Position numbers and translations under genes: made by a program. From positions 64,001-114,596 of the forward strand of contig JAJQIH010000037.1 in assembly GCA_021199305.1 (NCBI GenBank): a DNA stretch of 50,596 bases, read 5' to 3'. Positions 16,533 to 24,762 of the stretch are shown here, piece after piece (within the stretch, counting starts at the first letter, position 1; every line of letters begins with the position of its first letter). This DNA comes from Ruminococcus sp. (GTDB lineage Bacteria; Bacillota; Clostridia; Oscillospirales; Ruminococcaceae). The notes below the pieces were generated by a model. That model did not search any database and was not told the DNA's origin. It was given only the letters and a program-made list of their open reading frames with translations.

Positions 16533-18677
16533 TTACGTCCTTTTCCTTGTAAACAGATTCAGTATTCTTCTGAATATGCCTTGCTTTGAAGGCTTGGACT
16601 GCTTATCTTCAAACAGCCTTGCCTTTTCAACCGCTTCACGATAGAATACCTCCTGAGCGTTTATAACCTCTTCGCCGTTTGGAGAACGCTTTGAATAAAT
16701 TCCGTCGCCTCCTAAAACTCTCGCCTTGATATTATCGTTAAGCATTGTGTTAAACATATCTATAATTCTCGCCTTTATTTCCTTGTCATAAATAGGCGCT
16801 GCAACCTCAACACGGCGAATTGTATTTCTTGTCATAAAGTCAGCAGAGGATATGTATACCTTTCTGGTTTCCTCATCTGCGCCGAACATATAAAATCTTG
16901 CGTGTTCAAGATACCTTCCAACGATAGATACTACCGTTATGTTGTCGGTATATCCTTTAACCTGTGGAATAAGACAGCATATTCCTCTTATCACAAGATT
17001 TACCTTAACGCCTGCCTGCGAGCATTCTATAAGCTTGTCTATGAGGACCTTGTCGGTCAGGGAATTAAGCTTAGCTCCAACAAAAGCCTCCTCGCCACGC
17101 TTTGCCTTTGCAATTTCAGCGTCCATAAGACGTACAACCGCCGGTCTTAATGTAAGCGGCGAAACCAGAAGGTAGCGTGATTCTTCAACAAGTCTGTCGG
17201 TAGACAGACAGTTAAACACCTCTGCGGCTTCCTTTGCAATATTCTCATTAGCAGTCATCAAAGAAACGTCCGTATACAAAGCGGAGGTTTTCTCGTTGTA
17301 GTTTCCCGTTCCAATCTGAGTGGTATACTTTATACTGCTTCCAATCTTTCTGGTAATAAGCAAAAGCTTTGAGTGAACCTTGAGCTCTTCAGGTCCGTAA
17401 ATGACCCGAACTCCCGACTGCTCAAGTCTTTTGGACCAGCCGATGTTGTTTTCTTCGTCAAATCTTGCCCGAAGCTCTACTAAAACCAGAACGTCCTTGC
17501 CGTTTTCAGCGGCGTCAATCAACGCCTCAACCACCTGCGAATTTTTGGCAACACGATAAAGGGTTATTTTGATTGAAACAACGTCCTTGTCTGTCGCTGC
17601 TTCCTTCAGCAAGCGTATAAACGGCTTTATGCTTTCATAAGGATATGAAAGGAAAATGTCCTTGTTGTCTATCTGCGAAATCATCGGCAGATTATCGTTT
17701 ACCATTATTGATTTTTGTGGTGTGTGCGGCTGATAGAAAAGCTCAACCATTTTCTTGTCTCTCAATATATCGAGCAGGTCTGATGTAAACGACATATCAA
17801 GAGGGGAGCTTTGAATAAAAATCTGCGACTTGTGAATGTCGAGCTTTTTCTTTAAGGTGTTTAAAGAATTGTCGTCAAGCGGAGCAGAAAGCTGAAGTCT
17901 TACAGCGCAAAGCTTTTTTCTCTTTTTTATAAGCTCGCTCATTATTGAGCGAAAATCAAGCTCGTGGTCAAAAAGCGCTTCGTTTACGTCGATGTCCGCA
18001 TTTCTTGTAACTCTCGCTAATGCCTTTGAGCAAATTTCATAATCAGGGAAAAGCTTGTGGACCTTGCTTAAAATCAAGTCCTCAGCAAGCATATACCTGA
18101 CCTCGTGCTTTTCAGTAGGCGGAAGCAGAATAAGCCGTTTGAATACTCCTGCCGTCGGAACAATACCGAGCATTGTTTCGTTTTCCGTCTTTAAGCCAAC
18201 CGCAATAAACACAGTTTTTCCGCTTAAAAATGGGAACGGCTGACGGGAATTTACAACAAACGGTGACAGGAAGGGACTTACCTCGTGCTTGAAGAATTTG
18301 TCGATAAATTCCTTGTCCTCCTTTGAAGCCTTTTCGGGGTTGACCTTTTTAACGCCGTTGTTTTCAAGCTGCGAGCAAATCTTTTCAAAGCTTTTGTCCT
18401 GCATTCTTGAAAGCTCCATTACCCTGTAAAGGATAGCGTCAATCTGTTCGCTCGGACGCATATTCGTTTTTCCGTCACGGTCGTCATCGTCAATCAGCAT
18501 TTTGTCGTGCAAAGAGCCTACTCTCACCATAAAAAACTCGTCTAAGTTGCTGGAAAAGATAGACGAGAACGACAGTCGCTCGCCGATAGGCGTAGCCTTG
18601 TCGTTGGCCTCCTCCATAACTCGCTCGTTGAATTTAAGCCAGGAAAGTTCTCTGTTTTCGTAAACTTGTGTTTCCAT
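16533..18677 (-). CDS. ppk1: Polyphosphate kinase 1
   Basis: 714 residues, the usual Ppk1 length. The N-terminal domain opens with NRELSWLKFNERV and LSFSSIFSSNLDEFFMVRVG, both family hallmarks. The catalytic phospholipase-D-like core has the autophosphorylated His in KVHSKLLLITRK and the ELRARFDEENNI segment. Another conserved segment is ISSADFMTRN. It makes inorganic polyphosphate from the gamma-phosphate of ATP, reversibly. It lies 73 nt downstream of the exchanger gene, with GGAGAATG before the ATG, and abuts the MetH activator gene. The link between polyphosphate and methionine synthesis in one operon is unexplained. Confidence 0.95.
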   Translation of the reverse strand: METQVYENRELSWLKFNERVMEEANDKATPIGERLSFSSIFSSNLDEFFMVRVGSLHDKMLIDDDDRDGKTNMRPSEQIDAILYRVMELSRMQDKSFEKICSQLENNGVKKVNPEKASKEDKEFIDKFFKHEVSPFLSPFVVNSRQPFPFLSGKTVFIAVGLKTENETMLGIVPTAGVFKRLILLPPTEKHEVRYMLAEDLILSKVHKLFPDYEICSKALARVTRNADIDVNEALFDHELDFRSIMSELIKKRKKLCAVRLQLSAPLDDNSLNTLKKKLDIHKSQIFIQSSPLDMSFTSDLLDILRDKKMVELFYQPHTPQKSIMVNDNLPMISQIDNKDIFLSYPYESIKPFIRLLKEAATDKDVVSIKITLYRVAKNSQVVEALIDAAENGKDVLVLVELRARFDEENNIGWSKRLEQSGVRVIYGPEELKVHSKLLLITRKIGSSIKYTTQIGTGNYNEKTSALYTDVSLMTANENIAKEAAEVFNCLSTDRLVEESRYLLVSPLTLRPAVVRLMDAEIAKAKRGEEAFVGAKLNSLTDKVLIDKLIECSQAGVKVNLVIRGICCLIPQVKGYTDNITVVSIVGRYLEHARFYMFGADEETRKVYISSADFMTRNTIRRVEVAAPIYDKEIKARIIDMFNTMLNDNIKARVLGGDGIYSKRSPNGEEVINAQEVFYREAVEKARLFEDKQSKPSKQGIFRRILNLFTRKRT

Positions 18678-18750
18678 TTTTTCATTCTCCGTTTCATCAA
18701 TTTTATGCTTTAAAATTCCCCCAAAAATCCTTTATCAGCATATATTGAAG

Positions 18751-19821
18751 CTATCCCACCGATGAAAGAACTATAAACAGCAAATAGCAGGCGATTATCA
18801 AAAATCCTAATATTCTGTAGGCTAAAACTGCGCCGCCGCTTTTTGATGACTTCCTGTGAAGCAAAAGTGTTGCTCCCGTACAAAGCGTTGCAAGTGTTCC
18901 GAAGAGCGCTAAGATTCCTGTGCTGTTAAGCTCTTTTATGTGACTGAAAATTTGTGATATACCAACCTGTTTGCCAAGAGCAGTATCGCTTCCGTAAACC
19001 GAGCCGCCTACATATAGTATATCAGCAATGGCGAGGATACAGAAGTTAAAAACTCCGCTTCCCAGTAAATTTCCTGTCGTTGCGTTGAAGTTTTTCTTCT
19101 TAACCAAAGCTAGCGAGCTTGTAAGCTCTGGTAAGCTTGTCGCAATTCCAAGGAATATAGCTCCTGCTACTGTCTTGCCTAAGTTTATTCCAACGCCTTC
19201 AAGATTTTGCTGAAGCGAATCTGTAACGAGCGTCAGCATAATCGACGACGCAACAAGCACTACCGCTAAGATAATAAAGCGAACTGTAATTTGCTTTATT
19301 GTAAGAGGCGAGTCGGTTGACTCGTCGTTATCCGAGTCGTCGTTTGCCATATATTTAATTGACAGCGCATAAGCTATGATAATAATTACCGAGAATATAC
19401 TTATGTGAAATACCGTGTAGTCAATTCCTAAGACGGAAGTCAGAATCATCAGCAGGAATATAAAAATTGAAAAGCCTGTTGTTATCAGGTGACTTTTTCC
19501 GATTGATGCCTTTGAAAAGCCTTTGGCGCAAAACAATAGCACAACTCCCAGCACCGTTTCGTTAAATAAATTGCTTCCGAGTATATTTCCGATAACGAGG
19601 TCAGGCTGCCTTACAATCGCTACCGCTGAAATTGAAGTGAAAAGCTCCGGCAGGCTTGTAACAGCCGCCAGAATTACTCCGCCGATAAAGGCACCGCTTA
19701 TGTTAGTCTTTTTGTCAATAAGGTCAACGTAGTTTGCAAGCTTGTTGGAAACCAGCACAACTATAATTGCAAGAACAACATAAGAAATTATTGATACTGG
19801 AAGGTTAACAGGAAGTGTCAT
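18751..19821 (-). CDS. CaCA-family calcium (cation)/sodium or proton antiporter
   Basis: 356 residues from ATG at 19821, which follows AAAGGAGAAG. A longer frame reaching 19908 would overlap the upstream gene and has no ribosome site. The protein shows the two inverted alpha-repeats of the CaCA superfamily: VTSLPELFTS with GNILGSNLFNETVLG in the first half, and ATSLPELTSSLAL with GNLLGSGVFNFCILA in the second, where the acidic residues bind the ion. About ten membrane helices are seen, with an acidic cytoplasmic loop (NDDSDNDESTDS) at the centre. It likely exports Ca2+ or another cation. Polyphosphate chelates such cations, so its position next to ppk1 may be functional; that is inference. 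Confidence 0.9.
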   Translation of the reverse strand: MTLPVNLPVSIISYVVLAIIVVLVSNKLANYVDLIDKKTNISGAFIGGVILAAVTSLPELFTSISAVAIVRQPDLVIGNILGSNLFNETVLGVVLLFCAKGFSKASIGKSHLITTGFSIFIFLLMILTSVLGIDYTVFHISIFSVIIIIAYALSIKYMANDDSDNDESTDSPLTIKQITVRFIILAVVLVASSIMLTLVTDSLQQNLEGVGINLGKTVAGAIFLGIATSLPELTSSLALVKKKNFNATTGNLLGSGVFNFCILAIADILYVGGSVYGSDTALGKQVGISQIFSHIKELNSTGILALFGTLATLCTGATLLLHRKSSKSGGAVLAYRILGFLIIACYLLFIVLSSVG

Positions 19822-19840
19822 TGCTACTTCTCCTTTTTGC

Positions 19841-20647
19841 TTAGTCTGTGATGTTAAAAAATCTTTTGAAGTTTCCCGAGAGGATTTTCTTGTTTGTTTC
19901 CTCGTCAAAGCCTAAAGCTAAAAATCTTTCAAGCTCTGAAACGTGGTCCCACATTGGAAAATCCGTTCCGAAAAATATTCTGTCTGTGCCGTAAGTTGAA
20001 ATTAACTCTTTGGCAAATTCAGGCGTAATAAACGCTAAAGATGAGGATGTATCAAAATACACGTTTTCCGAGTAAAGACAGGTTATAGCTTCTTCCCAGC
20101 GTTCATAGCCGCCGAGATGTGCAGCGATTACTTTAAGCTTCGGAAAAGCGTTTACAACCCTTTCAAGCCGATATGGACGTGAGTAGTCGTACCTTGAGTC
20201 GCCCATATGAATCAGAACAGGCAGTCGCCCTTCAATTCTTTCGTAAATTTTCATCGCTCGCTCATCGTCAATGTTAAAACGCTGAAAATCGGGGTGAAGC
20301 TTTATTCCCTTGATGCCAGACGCTATAAGCTTTTCGATTTCCTCGTCTGTGTCGTCGCAATCGGGATGAAGCGTTCCAAGTCCGACAAACTCAGGATGCT
20401 CCTTGCACTCGTTTAAGATAAAGCTGTTTATGCTTTTTACCTGATGTGGAACTGTCGCTACCGAACATACTAAATAATGCGTGACTCCGATTTTCCTTCC
20501 GCCCTCAATAAGAGAAGCAGGTGAGCCTGAATTGTAGTACATATCGAGCGAATAAAAATCGCCGATTGATGTTACAGCCTTTTGTGCTATAGCCTCCGGG
20601 AAAATATGTGCGTGTGCGTCGCAAACCTCATAGTTTAATGTATTCAT
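19841..20647 (-). CDS. Amidohydrolase-superfamily metal-dependent hydrolase
   Basis: 268 residues. It has the metal-binding HxH near the N-terminus (CDAHAHIF), GIKLHPDFQRF, LIHMGDSRYD, VIAAHLGGYERW and FFGTDFPMWD, which are the successive strand ends of an amidohydrolase_2 (PF04909-type) TIM barrel. Members are hydrolases or decarboxylases. The substrate cannot be inferred from the sequence. The ATG overlaps the PP2C stop codon (ATGA, 20647-20644), so translation is coupled to the phosphatase. Confidence 0.85.
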   Translation of the reverse strand: MNTLNYEVCDAHAHIFPEAIAQKAVTSIGDFYSLDMYYNSGSPASLIEGGRKIGVTHYLVCSVATVPHQVKSINSFILNECKEHPEFVGLGTLHPDCDDTDEEIEKLIASGIKGIKLHPDFQRFNIDDERAMKIYERIEGRLPVLIHMGDSRYDYSRPYRLERVVNAFPKLKVIAAHLGGYERWEEAITCLYSENVYFDTSSSLAFITPEFAKELISTYGTDRIFFGTDFPMWDHVSELERFLALGFDEETNKKILSGNFKRFFNITD

Positions 20648-21450
20648 TTTTCGTTTTCTGCGTTTCCTTTCTCTTGTTCATTTTGTTTTTGCGTTTGTTC
20701 GTCAAGCGATACAAATACAACCGATAAATTGTCCTTTGAACCGCCTTCGAGCGCTGAATCAATAAGCTTTTTCTGCTTGTCGAGCAGCGTCAGATCCGAA
20801 TTTAAAACCTCTATAAAAGTATCGTCTGAAATGTAGTCTGTTATTCCGTCCGAGCAAAGAATAAACAAATCCTCGCTTGTGAGCTTCCCACCGCAGGAAA
20901 ACAAATCAATCATCGGGTACTGCTTCGGGTTTCCAACGGAAGAAATAATAATGTTCTTGTAGCTTTTTAAGTCTATGTCAAACTTCTCAGCTCGTCCTGT
21001 TTCTGTAAGATATTGAGCGAGCGATTGGTCTGTTGTTATCTGAGTAAGCGTTTTATCTCTGAAAATATAAGCTCTGCTGTCGCCGACGTTCAGGCAAAAG
21101 GCGTTGTCCTGCTTGTCCACCATAATAAGACAGAGAGTCGTCTGCATATTAAAAATCTCGCTTTTAGCGTCGCCAGCTTTAACAAGCTTGTCGTGAATTT
21201 CAAATATACGGTTTTTAAGCTCCGACGTATTTTTGTATTCGCAGACTGACAAAAGCTCAGCTGTCATTCTTGATGCGACCTCGCCTGCGTTTTCGCCGCC
21301 GACTCCATCGCAAACAGCGCACAAAAAGGGCGGGAAAATATTCCTTTGTCTGCTGCCGTCAAGCAAAACGCTTTCGCCGAGCAAAATAGCGTCCTCGTTG
21401 TGATTTCTGTAATTTCCGACAGATGTAGTCGCCGTCAACAAATACTTCAT
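20644..21450 (-). CDS. PP2C-family serine/threonine protein phosphatase
   Basis: 268 residues from ATG at 21450, with AAAGGA seven bases upstream; a longer frame from TTG at 21483 starts inside a hairpin and is rejected. PP2C motifs in order: NYRNHNEDAILL, CDGVGGENAGEVASRM (metal-binding Asp), NVGDSRAYIF, CSDGITDYI and GSKDNLSVVFV. This is the soluble bacterial PrpC/Stp type that reverses Hanks-type kinase phosphorylation. Usually it is next to a PASTA kinase gene; no kinase is present in this window. It is the first gene of the operon running to metH. The last 20 residues are charged (QTQKQNEQEKGNAENEK) and likely disordered. Confidence 0.93.
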   Translation of the reverse strand: MKYLLTATTSVGNYRNHNEDAILLGESVLLDGSRQRNIFPPFLCAVCDGVGGENAGEVASRMTAELLSVCEYKNTSELKNRIFEIHDKLVKAGDAKSEIFNMQTTLCLIMVDKQDNAFCLNVGDSRAYIFRDKTLTQITTDQSLAQYLTETGRAEKFDIDLKSYKNIIISSVGNPKQYPMIDLFSCGGKLTSEDLFILCSDGITDYISDDTFIEVLNSDLTLLDKQKKLIDSALEGGSKDNLSVVFVSLDEQTQKQNEQEKGNAENEK

Positions 21451-21479
21451 AACATATCCTTTGCAAAAAATTTCTCTTA

Positions 21480-21509
21480 GCAAAACGGTGTGAAATCATA
21501 CCGTTTTGC
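21480..21509 (-). promoter_or_regulatory. Perfect hairpin in the 5' leader of the PP2C operon
   Basis: GCAAAACGGT (21480-21489) and ACCGTTTTGC (21500-21509) pair perfectly around a 10-nt loop. It lies between the predicted transcription start (about 21527) and the phosphatase start codon, without a following T-run. It may be an mRNA stabiliser or a protein-binding operator. Confidence 0.55.
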
Positions 21510-21533
21510 CATTGGTCATAACGACCCTAGAAT

Positions 21534-21562
21534 ATTATACTATTAAAGCAGGCATAAGTCAA
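21534..21562 (-). promoter_or_regulatory. Promoter of the PP2C-amidohydrolase-antiporter-ppk1-metH operon
   Basis: On the minus strand: TTGACT (21562-21557), 17-nt spacer, TATAAT (21539-21534). Confidence 0.8.
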
Positions 21563-21571
21563 TCTTAACTC

Positions 21572-21600
21572 TTGAAATAAGTCGGATGTTATGGTAAAAT
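21572..21600 (+). promoter_or_regulatory. Promoter of the C_GCAxxG_C_C/yitT operon
   Basis: TTGAAA (21572-21577), 17-nt spacer, TAAAAT (21595-21600). It is back to back with the PP2C promoter, the two -35 boxes being 9 bp apart. Confidence 0.7.
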
Positions 21601-21634
21601 TACCGTAAAGAATCTTCTGAGGAGAGTGAATTTT

Positions 21635-22075
21635 ATGACTCATGCAGATAAAGCCAGGGAGCTTTTTTTAAGCGGATATAATTGCGCTCAGGCGGTTTTC
21701 TGCGCTTATTGCGACGAGCTTTCAATCGACCTCGATTTAGCTCAGGCTATTTCCTCGTCGTTTGGCGGCGGAATGGGAAGAATGCGAGAGGTGTGCGGAG
21801 CTGTAAGCGGCGCTTTAATGGTTTTAGGCGCAAAATATGGGTATACTGATAAAAGCGAGCCTGATAAAAAAGCGGAGCATTACAAGCGGGTTCAGGAGTT
21901 CGCAAAATATTTCAAAGAGGAAAACGGCTCGATAATCTGTCGGGAGCTTTTAGGTCTTTCAAAGAATGAAAACAACGATCCGAACCCCTCCGCCAGAACC
22001 AAGGAATACTATAAAAAGCGTCCTTGCGCTGAGATAGTATATACTGCCGCAAAAATTCTTGAGGAGAAATTTTAA
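21635..22075 (+). CDS. C_GCAxxG_C_C family protein
   Basis: 146 residues from ATG at 21635, with GGAG at 21621-21624; the GTG at 21626 is too close to that site. The signature cysteines are seen in order: YNCAQAVFCAYC, the glycine-rich FGGGMGRMREVCGAVSGA, IICRELLG and a late RPCAEIVYTAA. The family is small, soluble and Cys-rich, probably binding a metal or redox cofactor; its function has not been established to my knowledge. The stop codon overlaps the ATG of the yitT gene by one base, so the two are coupled. Confidence 0.88.
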   Translation: MTHADKARELFLSGYNCAQAVFCAYCDELSIDLDLAQAISSSFGGGMGRMREVCGAVSGALMVLGAKYGYTDKSEPDKKAEHYKRVQEFAKYFKEENGSIICRELLGLSKNENNDPNPSARTKEYYKKRPCAEIVYTAAKILEEKF

Positions 22076-22935
22076 TGAAGCTCATAAACAAGAAGCTTGT
22101 TCACAATGCCGTTATGGCAATAATCGGCTCTGTTTGCTATGCTATTGGAATCAGTCTGTTTTTAGAGCCTAACAACTTAGCGCCAGGCGGCGTTTCAGGT
22201 ATTGGTATTATGGTAAATTACCTGACTCCTCTGAGCGTTGGATTTGTAACGGTTGCTTTAAATATTCCGCTTATGATAATAGGTCTTATAAAGCTCGGGC
22301 GTTCATTTGTGTTAAGCACAGGCGTTTGCGTTTTGCTGACGTCAGTTCTTGTAGACTTGTTTTCACTAATTAAACCGATAACCGACGATCGGCTTTTAGC
22401 TTCCCTTGCTGGTGGCGCTATATTAGCTGTAGGACTTGCGCTTATATTCAAAACTGGCGCAACTACCGGCGGCGGAGATATAGTTATAAGACTTTTGCGC
22501 CTTAAATTCAAGCACGTAAAATCGGGAACTATTATGTTTATGATAGACGGAATTATCTCGCTGCTTTCGTATTTTGTCTATCGTGACATAAATGTTGCAC
22601 TCTATGCTGTGCTGTCGCTTGTAGTTTCAAGCGTTGTTATGGATATTATTCTCTACGGCGGCGATGAAGCAAAGCTTGCATTTATAGTAACCGAGAAGCA
22701 GGACGAAATTGTAAAGAATATATTAGAAGAGCTTGATATAAGCGCCAGTATTTTAGACGCAGTAGGCGCATATTCAAAGCAAACCAAGCACATCGTTATG
22801 TGCGCTACAAGAAAGCAGCTTTTGCCAGGACTTGAAGAAATGGTTTTGAAAATTGACAAGAACTCGTTTATGATTGTTACCTCAGCGAGTGAAATATACG
22901 GCGAAGGCTTTAAGGAAAATATGAACCTGTATTAA
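22075..22935 (+). CDS. YitT-family membrane protein (DUF161/DUF2179)
   Basis: 286 residues. The N-terminal half has five or six membrane helices with the family motif LFLEPNNLAPGGVSGIGIM and KTGATTGGGDIVIRLLRL. The C-terminal 80 residues form the soluble DUF2179 domain (AFIVTEKQDEIVKNILEEL, IVMCATRKQLLPGLEEMVLKID, FMIVTSASEIYGEGF). Family members are common in Firmicutes, often in several copies; transport of an unknown solute is suspected. Translation is coupled to the preceding Cys-rich protein. Confidence 0.92.
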   Translation: MKLINKKLVHNAVMAIIGSVCYAIGISLFLEPNNLAPGGVSGIGIMVNYLTPLSVGFVTVALNIPLMIIGLIKLGRSFVLSTGVCVLLTSVLVDLFSLIKPITDDRLLASLAGGAILAVGLALIFKTGATTGGGDIVIRLLRLKFKHVKSGTIMFMIDGIISLLSYFVYRDINVALYAVLSLVVSSVVMDIILYGGDEAKLAFIVTEKQDEIVKNILEELDISASILDAVGAYSKQTKHIVMCATRKQLLPGLEEMVLKIDKNSFMIVTSASEIYGEGFKENMNLY

Positions 22936-22941
22936 AAGAAA

Positions 22942-22966
22942 CAGCCGCTTGATTACCAAGCGGCTG
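22942..22966 (+). terminator. Terminator-like hairpin after yitT
   Basis: CAGCCGCTTG (22942-22951) and CAAGCGGCTG (22957-22966) pair perfectly, loop ATTAC. Only a weak T-tract (CCTGTTTGG) follows, so termination may be partial. Confidence 0.6.
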
Positions 22967-23007
22967 CCTGTTTGGAATGTCCAAAGCACAAAAAATATAG
23001 GGGAGAA

Positions 23008-23104
23008 GCTTGATATGAAAAAATCAAGCATTTATATAAAGGCTAGGGGTAAAAGCCTTTATACCATTTTTCATAGAGGTTACTTCCTAACCTCTGACTA
23101 TTAG
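23008..23104 (+). other. Three tandem hairpins with a 29-codon ORF, upstream of rsmE
   Basis: Three perfect stems follow each other: GCTTGAT/ATCAAGC (23008-23029), TATAAAGGCT/AGCCTTTATA (23035-23063) and AGAGGTTA/TAACCTCT (23075-23095). The same stretch contains ATG at 23015 (in the first loop), preceded by AGGGGAG, opening a 29-codon frame that ends TAG at 23102-23104. It could be a leader RNA of rsmE, a leader peptide, or a small RNA. Whether the peptide is made is unknown. Confidence 0.4.
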
Positions 23105-23172
23105 TTTATAGTTCATTTGTGATAGGTTTGTGTTAATGATTTGAACGGATATTGAAAAGAAAGGAGCGTACA

Positions 23173-23901
23173 ATGCCAAGATTTTTTGTAGAAAAAAAGA
23201 ATATTTCTGATACATATATTACCATATCCGGTGACGATGCAAGACACATCGGCAGGAGCCTCAGGATGAAGCTTTCCGAGAAAATTACCGTCTGCTGTCA
23301 GAATACAGATTATGAGTGCGAAATTAAATCAATCTCTGACGAGGAGGTTGTCGCAAGTATTATTTCCGTAAAGAAAAATATTTCAGAGCCTGATATTTCG
23401 CTTACTCTTTTTCAGGCGGTTCCAAAGGCTGACAAGCTGGAGCTTATAGTTCAGAAGGCTGTCGAGCTGGGAGCGGCGCAAATAGTCCCTGTGCTTACCA
23501 GAAGATGCGTTGCGAAGTACGATGAAAAGTCGTTTGCAAAAAAGCTTGTGCGGCTTCAGAAAATCGCTAAGGAAGCGGCTATGCAGTCGGGCAGGGGAAT
23601 AGTTCCCAAAATAAGTAGCGTTATTACACTTAATGACTACTGTGAACGTATTGACGACTTTGATTTAAACCTTTTGTGCTATGAGGGCGGCGGCAGGAAA
23701 TTCAGCGAGATCGATTCTCTTAAAGAAGCAAAATCCGTCAGTCTTTTTATCGGAAGCGAGGGCGGCTTTGACGAGGAGGAGGTTTTAAAAGCCACTCAAA
23801 GGGGAGCTGTTCCTGTAACTCTCGGTAACAGAATTTTACGCTGCGAAACTGCGCCGATTTGCGCTATTTCTATAATTATGAATCTGAGCGGAAATATTTA
23901 A
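23173..23901 (+). CDS. rsmE: 16S rRNA (uracil-1498-N3)-methyltransferase
   Basis: 242 residues from ATG at 23173, with AAGGAG at 23161-23166; the frame extending back to 23152 lacks a ribosome site. An N-terminal PUA-like domain (MPRFFVEK, DARHIGRSLRMKLSEKI) is followed by a SPOUT methyltransferase with the trefoil-knot motifs LFIGSEGGFDEEEV and VTLGNRILRCETAPI that bind SAM. It methylates U1498 of 16S rRNA in the assembled 30S subunit. In many Firmicutes rsmE follows prmA; no prmA is here. Confidence 0.95.
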   Translation: MPRFFVEKKNISDTYITISGDDARHIGRSLRMKLSEKITVCCQNTDYECEIKSISDEEVVASIISVKKNISEPDISLTLFQAVPKADKLELIVQKAVELGAAQIVPVLTRRCVAKYDEKSFAKKLVRLQKIAKEAAMQSGRGIVPKISSVITLNDYCERIDDFDLNLLCYEGGGRKFSEIDSLKEAKSVSLFIGSEGGFDEEEVLKATQRGAVPVTLGNRILRCETAPICAISIIMNLSGNI

Positions 23902-23987
23902 ACCAACTGCCCACTTGTCACTTTGTTTAAGTAAATTGCTTTGTTTTTAAAGAAAGTGTACGAATTGCCGAATTTGCTCTGAATCAC

Positions 23988-24015
23988 TTGAAATTTCAGG
24001 TAAATGATATATAAT
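23988..24015 (+). promoter_or_regulatory. Promoter of candidate small RNA
   Basis: TTGAAA (23988-23993), 16-nt spacer, TATAAT (24010-24015). No coding region follows on this strand before the terminator at 24122. The preceding 86 nt after rsmE (23902-23987) show nothing recognisable. Confidence 0.6.
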
Positions 24016-24021
24016 AGGAAT

Positions 24022-24156
24022 TGTAAAAGACTCATAAAAGTATCTGCACTTTTTGCGTATATTCTTCATAACTTCATATTCCCCCCTAGTTATATATTAC
24101 AATTTAGATACTGGAGTCTTAAGCCTGACTTTTGCGTTAAGTCAGGCTCTTTTTTT
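24022..24156 (+). ncRNA. Candidate small RNA (about 135 nt) with a C-rich apical loop
   Basis: A promoter and a strong terminator bracket a non-coding stretch with nested complementary arms: AAGACTC/GAGTCTT (24027-24033 with 24114-24120), AGTATCT/AGATACT (24039-24045 with 24106-24112) and ATAACT/AGTTAT (24068-24073 with 24088-24093). The inner loop is TCATATTCCCCCCT, so six C would be exposed. C-rich loops in Firmicute sRNAs can pair with Shine-Dalgarno sequences. A 75-codon frame (24004-24231) crosses the terminator and has no ribosome site, so a protein is unlikely. No known RNA family was recognised. Confidence 0.5.
24122..24156 (+). terminator. Intrinsic terminator of the candidate small RNA
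   Basis: AGCCTGACTT (24122-24131) and AAGTCAGGCT (24139-24148) pair perfectly, then C and seven T (24150-24156). Confidence 0.88.
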
Positions 24157-24171
24157 GCTTTAAAAGAACAA

Positions 24172-24197
24172 CCCTCGCACCATTTCTGGTACAAGGG
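24172..24197 (-). terminator. Terminator of the perR-rubrerythrin transcript
   Basis: Read on the minus strand, CCCTTGTACC and GGTGCGAGGG form a 10-bp stem with two G-U pairs (24197-24188 with 24181-24172), followed by TTGTTCTTTT. Confidence 0.7.
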
Positions 24198-24219
24198 GCA
24201 TTTTTGTATAGCTTATCGT

Positions 24220-24762
24220 TTAATAGTTTGAAGCCTTTAGTTCAAAGTATGCCTTCGGATGAGCGCATACAGGGCAAACCTCTGGTGCCTTCGGGCCAAT
24301 TACAATGTGACCACAGTTTCTGCAAACCCAGATAGCGTCGCCGTCCTTTGAGAATACAAGGCCGTTTTCAAGGTTGGCAATAAGCTTTCTGTAACGATCC
24401 TCGTGTTCCTTTTCAATCTTTCCAACCATTTCAAATAATGCTGCAATCTTAGTGAAGCCTTCTTCCTTAGCTTCCTTTGCGAATGTAGCGTACATATCTG
24501 TCCACTCGTAGTTTTCGCCAGCAGCAGCGTCTTCAAGATTTTCGCTTGTAGACGGAATGTCGCCGTCGTGCAAAAGCTTGAACCAGATCTTTGCGTGTTC
24601 CTTTTCGTTGTTGGCAGTTTCTTCAAAAATTGCTGCTATCTGCTGATAGCCTTCCTTCTTAGCCTTGCTTGCGTAATAGGTGTACTTGTTTCTTGCCTGA
24701 GATTCGCCTGCAAATGCCGCCATAAGATTAGCTTCTGTTTTTGTTCCTTTTAATTCTGACAT
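24220..24762 (-). CDS. rbr: Rubrerythrin
   Basis: 180 residues, ATG at 24762 behind AGGAGG. The N-terminal four-helix ferritin-like domain supplies the di-iron ligands in [37 protein letters not shown] and [14 protein letters not shown]. The C-terminal rubredoxin domain (about 144-180) has CRNCGHIV and [11 protein letters not shown] for one FeS4 iron. Rubrerythrins reduce hydrogen peroxide to water in anaerobes using NADH-derived electrons. The gene overlaps the upstream perR-like gene by 13 bp, which makes it the direct target of that repressor's autoregulated promoter. Confidence 0.96.
   Translation of the reverse strand: MSELKGTKTEANLMAAFAGESQARNKYTYYASKAKKEGYQQIAAIFEETANNEKEHAKIWFKLLHDGDIPSTSENLEDAAAGENYEWTDMYATFAKEAKEEGFTKIAALFEMVGKIEKEHEDRYRKLIANLENGLVFSKDGDAIWVCRNCGHIVIGPKAPEVCPVCAHPKAYFELKASNY

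Noticed and set aside
19822-19908. N-terminal extension of the CaCA exchanger
   Set aside because: It overlaps the amidohydrolase gene out of frame, is highly charged and precedes the true ribosome site.
24004-24231. Plus-strand 75-codon ORF downstream of rsmE
   Set aside because: Its start lies in the -10 region of the candidate sRNA promoter and the frame crosses two terminators.
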